Shown: positions 60,143-64,000 of the stretch, one piece after another
Numbering within the stretch: position 1 is the first letter of the stretch
Layout: each line of letters starts with the position of its first letter
Source of the DNA: Raphanus sativus
Lineage: Eukaryota; Streptophyta; Magnoliopsida; Brassicales; Brassicaceae
Assembly: GCF_000801105.2 (NCBI RefSeq)
Contig: NC_079513.1
Coordinates: 23,404,273-23,468,272 of the forward strand
Direction of reading: 5' to 3'
Length of the DNA stretch: 64,000 nucleotides
Translations under genes and position numbers: made by a program
Notes under the pieces: generated by a model
The model's input: the letters and a program-made list of their open reading frames with translations, nothing else
Databases searched by the model: none
What the model was told of the DNA's origin: nothing

Positions 60143-60429
60143 CTTCCCCTTGATGTCCAATATGTCGAAATGCTTTCAAAACGCCGTAGATGCTGCCTCG
60201 TTAAAAACCGAGATTGTAATGCCATAACCGTCTAGAGTTTGTAATGTGTTTGGAATACTGCCTCGTTAAAACCTTTCCATGGTAAACCCAAAAACCCAAT
60301 GTGGTAAAAACGGGAAGCCATGGATAGGAAAAAGAGTACAGCCGCATTACTTCCCCTGAAATGAACATCACTGAAGGCTTCTCAGTGATCGCATACCAAT
60401 CTGCTGCATAAGCTTCCTGAGCGTGCATG

Positions 60430-60894
60430 TTGGTAATGCCTAAGTGAAGAGGTCGGCTGAGTTCTCGCTGGATCTGACTTAGAGTACCTTGACCTCTCCT
60501 TCTTTCTGAAGATCGTGGGTGAAAAAGAACTTGGGGAGAACATGTTTAGTCTTGTCACCCTTGATGTAACCATCTTTGAGCTGAGCTATGCATGGCGCAT
60601 TGTCTTCGTAAAGAACGGTCGGCTCGTCTTTACCATCCGTGATCCCACATGCTGTCCGAATATGGTGTGTCATGAGTCTCAATCAGACACACTCTCTGCT
60701 TGCTTCATGGATCGCCAATATATCCGAGTGATTGGATGATGTGGCTGATATAGTCTGCTTGACTGATCTCCATGAAATGGTCGTGCCTCCATATGTGAAA
60801 ACATAGCCGGTTTGGGACTTAGCACTGTGTGGATCGGACTGGTAACCTGCATCAACAAAATGCTTTCATGATATTCATGGTCCATTCGGATCAT
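60430..60894 (-). pseudogene. Copia RNase H remnant
   Basis: 60682-60479 reads YEDNAPCIAQLKDGYIKGDK followed by TKHVLPKFFFTHDLQKEGEV, the end of the copia RNase H domain. Continuing, RSSENSADLFT then a stop and ALPT gives the usual C-terminal phrase. Upstream pieces (SDPH.A.SQTGYVFTYGG and SSNHSEILAIHEAS-like) appear in other frames. Several stops and shifts make it non-functional. Confidence 0.85.
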
Positions 60895-63674
60895 ATGGTT
60901 TATCTCTCTTAGATAAATTCGACCATGAATGTCTTTGTATGTCCATGATCTGTCCGGATCATGACATCATCCATAATCCATCCGGATTATGTTCTTGTCC
61001 ACTATATATCTTATTCATATCCTTTGACCAAAACTCTTTATGAATTTTTAGTATATGTCCACGGCCTGTTCATGAAGTGGCTATTGTGTTATAGTTTGAA
61101 GTTTAATCAAAACTAAGCCACTTTTTGGTCAATAGGACGTTCCTCTCACTTGGATGGTTTAGGTCGGATTTAAGACCTAGAGGAACTGGTCGGAACAAGC
61201 TGGACGGGATGGATTGGTCGGGACCAATGATGATTAAGGTCGAACTAGGTCGGACATGATCCTAGTCGGTATGGTTCCCTTTGGTCGTGAATCTGATGGA
61301 TTCTCAGACCATTTGATCAATCTATTCTTGGTACGTTGGATCATAGATCCCAACATTCATATACGGCTAATGATCTCTACTATAGATCATCGTAGTCTCT
61401 TCATAGCCTTTCCAAGAATCAATCATCTTAATCATCCTTTCTTTAAGTATAAACACAAGGAATATATTGACTACTATATGGACTGATTTGAAACGTTCTT
61501 ATAGAACTTTCTACTAAGCATCACTTAGTCTTATCATATCGTGTGTATGCAGCTGCATTTCAGTCCATGAACAACGCAGGAACGATGTTGTTCTATGAGA
61601 ACTTCTTTCTCATCTTTCAAGGTATCTTATATTACCTTTATATCCAGTGAGATATCCAATGTCTACTACATCTTTCTTAGATGTCCAGATTTCGATATTG
61701 GGTAGTAGCATTCACCACATTAGGAATTTATTTCCTTGTTCCTTAGTCCCTGTGAGTATCCTTGTGTGATCAAGCCATTCCATTGAATGCTTTATGTAGC
61801 AACATGTACGACCACTTGTCTGTACTTTCATGTTCTACTGCTCACGATTTTCTTTTCCTCACAAGACTCATCTGTTCACTGGTTAGATGGCGTCTCACTT
61901 ATGTATTTGGCCAATACGCCCATCTCATACATTCTTTGGGTTTAACTCCACGTCTCATTCTATGAGTACTCTTACGTGGGTTAGTGATCCTCGCATATCT
62001 CTTATGCTCAAGTGCTTTCTCTTTATCACTTATGAGTGTGTGTATGTGTCGACACTTTATATAATGTTCCATCGCGTTCTATCGCGTTCTAGACATGATA
62101 CAATCGATTGAGATTTTATTATTATCAGGATCATTGAATACTTTGTAGTTTGCAAGGCTACATTGTATGATACCTGTACCTTAGGACCGGCCGGTCTTAT
62201 CTCATTGTCTAGTATGGTTTCTCTTTCATGAACCCGAATCTATCATTATGAGCACCTTAACTTTTCTATTCGTGGTTCATTATATATGGAACATTCTGGT
62301 CTATCTTGTATAGACTTTTACAGCAACTTGATTATGTCTCTACTAGGACATTTATATAGTGGTGCTAAGCTGGTATGACTTAGTCATTCTTTCGGGTCTG
62401 TCTGGCTATCATTCTTTCTTTGTTTATGAACGTCCAATATATATATATATCTGGTCCGAGGATCTTTGCCAAGACTTGGATGGTTAAAACCATTCCACTT
62501 TTACTTTCTATTTACCAGCTTATAGCTTTCTCCATGATGTTGGATAGTCGGATTCATCTTGTATGTAATCCGTGTACCTTGGCCACAATATGATCACCTT
62601 TGTTTGGCTCATGGTCTCACTGAATTCGTGGGAGAAAGATCATGTTCTCTTATCCAACATATATTCCCGATTTTCATCTCATCCTTAGATGAGGTATTCC
62701 ATCCTAGATGGCACATAGGTATGTGGTGGTTTATTCATAGACTCTTAGGATGGTCTATATCTGGATTATGACCCTTTATCATCTTTAGACGGGAATATCT
62801 ATGCTCACTTTATATGGCCTGATGTAACTTATCTTTCATACATGTATTCTTGTGGTGTACCCAAGCTTATAGACTTTTGAAGTCTCAACCTTATAGGTTA
62901 TGCCTTTTACGGCCAAGCTATAATGCCTTATGGCCTTCAGCCATGCTTATCATGTTCGGGTTTTATAGTATGGTCATGGACCACACGGAGTGTTTATTCT
63001 CCCCCTCATGAACATGCTATAAAGTACGTTTGTTTGTCCTCACTTAAACGTAATGCTTGGACGGTCAGCATGGTTTTAGACCATGATACACGAATTTGTG
63101 GTCTGGTCATGATCACGGGTTTTGTTCTTACTATCCTCATGATCAGATTATACTTTCGTGTTGCTTGGAACAATGAAGCCTACTGAGTTTCCCTTGTGTA
63201 CATGTTTCACAACGTGAGATCTTATGGGATAACTCTTTGTGCCTTATTAATCAAGTTCAGACCAGGATGGCTAATCCGGTCATGCCATAAAGTGTATAAA
63301 TTCGTTGGTGAACCTTACTGGTTACCTAGGCTTTTATGCCTTATCACACTGATCCTTAGCATAGTATTAGATCAGTAGGGAGAATGTAGTCTCGACCTCT
63401 TTTATATGTATGCCTTTGGCGATTTTCATAAGCTAAAAGAAACATTTCCTTTTGCTTTGCTTTGCCCATTGGTTTATTATTGAAACCATTTTGATGTGGC
63501 TTGTAATGCCATTTCGACCTTTACTCCCTCCTCGACCATGATTGGATCTACAACCACGGTTATTGTGGTATCCTTGTCCACGGCCAGTGGGGATTTTGGG
63601 TCTCTCTCAATGGGTCTTAGGTGATAAATTTCGTGCCTCTTAAGGCCATGCCTTAGGCGTGGTGGTCTAGACAT

Positions 63675-63895
63675 ACTCTTCTCGAGTTTTCATTCTCATT
63701 TGTCAATCAAAAATATTTTTCAAGCAAATCAATCAAGATAAAAGAAAAACTTTTATTAATGCTATGAAATTTGAATGACAAATTATATTTAAAACAAAAC
63801 ACCAAATCATAAGTATGAAATCAGAATGTCAAAAGGCTTAAACAATAGCCGGCCAGTCCATAATAACATCTTGGACATGGCTCACATTTGGTTCT
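63675..63895. other. AT-rich spacer at the right edge
   Basis: No gene, LTR or primer binding site was recognised. Confidence 0.45.
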
Positions 63896-64000
63896 CTATT
63901 CAATGAATAAACCAATCTCATCATCTATATGAGTCCACCCGAATTTTCTTTTCTTAGCTTCTTCAGCATCACCGTATATCATCTCACATTGATACTCGGC
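63896..64000 (-). CDS. Partial open frame of unknown function, C-terminal end
   Basis: From the window edge an open frame reads AEYQCEMIYGDAEEAKKRK and continues for 15 residues to a TAG at 63896. It is acidic/basic with no motif I recognise. It may be the end of a real gene to the right or part of the retroelement. Nothing in the window decides this. Confidence 0.25.
   Translation of the reverse strand, partial: AEYQCEMIYGDAEEAKKRKFGWTHIDDEIGLFIE

Larger units (their letters stand above)
59971..63674 (-). mobile_element. Decayed Ty1/copia retrotransposon, 3' part
   Basis: In minus orientation the order is gag-like Gly/Arg/Asn-rich RGQGYHNNRGCRSNHGRGG (about 63480-63620), a GAG-pre-integrase phrase LWHDRISHPGLNLINKA (about 63245-63295), degraded pol, RNase H (60430-60894), PPT and LTR. 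Stops and frame breaks are everywhere, so it cannot move. Coding blocks are so diluted between 60900 and 63230 that much of pol may be missing or rearranged. The 5' LTR and primer binding site were not found in the window. Confidence 0.8.

Noticed and set aside
60201..60428. Minus-strand frame of 75 codons
   Set aside because: Lies between the RNase H end and the LTR, in non-coding retroelement sequence; no motif.
61256..63378. Plus-strand frames of 60-87 codons at the right end
   Set aside because: They are antisense to a decayed copia element and have no recognisable domains.

Overview
This is a plant nuclear window, almost certainly from a Brassicaceae genome and probably from the Brassica/Raphanus group. 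Introns carry GT..AG borders, intergenic DNA is AT-rich, and the gene order follows the lower arm of Arabidopsis thaliana chromosome 5 (about At5g59530 to At5g59730) with the fractionation expected after the Brassiceae hexaploidy. From memory of the Arabidopsis map, SRR1, BOA, a DnaJ gene and the receptor kinase between histone H4 and VIP2 are missing here, while a tandem pair of Pumilio genes has been added. No bacterial operon, CRISPR array or tRNA gene was seen.

Left to right: (1) 306-8870, a minus-strand tandem array of four ACC-oxidase-like 2-oxoglutarate/Fe(II) dioxygenases, three complete and the leftmost cut by the window edge; (2) 10070-11254, a RING-H2 E3 ligase of the RDUF type; (3) 11815-17460, a tandem duplication of a UGT76E glycosyltransferase, each copy followed by remains of a PPR gene, so both UGTs look intact and both PPR copies are dead; (4) 17952-20873, two tandem Pumilio-repeat genes; (5) 21239-21825, the tiny mitochondrial ATP synthase 6 kDa subunit; (6) 22339-24133, a Helitron-like element with a hAT-like MITE nested inside; (7) 24501-44673, a cluster of malectin-like LRR receptor kinases: one pseudogene with a MULE and a second hAT-like element in its introns, two intact genes of 887 and 873 codons, and relics of further copies including a truncated histone H4; (8) 45434-45745, an intact histone H4; (9) 47258-50815, VIP2/NOT2 of the CCR4-NOT complex; (10) 51517-51999, a class I small heat-shock protein with a textbook heat-shock element; (11) 54039-55892, an EXO70 exocyst subunit; (12) about 4 kb of gene-free DNA and then a decayed Ty1/copia element in minus orientation up to the right edge.

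The genes do not form one pathway. Three of them (dioxygenases, UGTs, receptor kinases) are the fast-evolving tandem families typical of specialised metabolism and perception, set in a backbone of housekeeping genes (ATP synthase subunit, H4, NOT2, EXO70).

The most unusual signal is not a gene. At a dozen or more places there is a very short insertion (about 3 to 38 nt) ending in an A-tract, or a T-tract in the opposite orientation, bracketed by perfect or nearly perfect 10-18 bp direct repeats. In several cases a paralogous copy inside the same window shows the empty site. They look like ultra-short products of target-primed reverse transcription, and many share a TTGNCC/TTTC-like end just before the A-tract.
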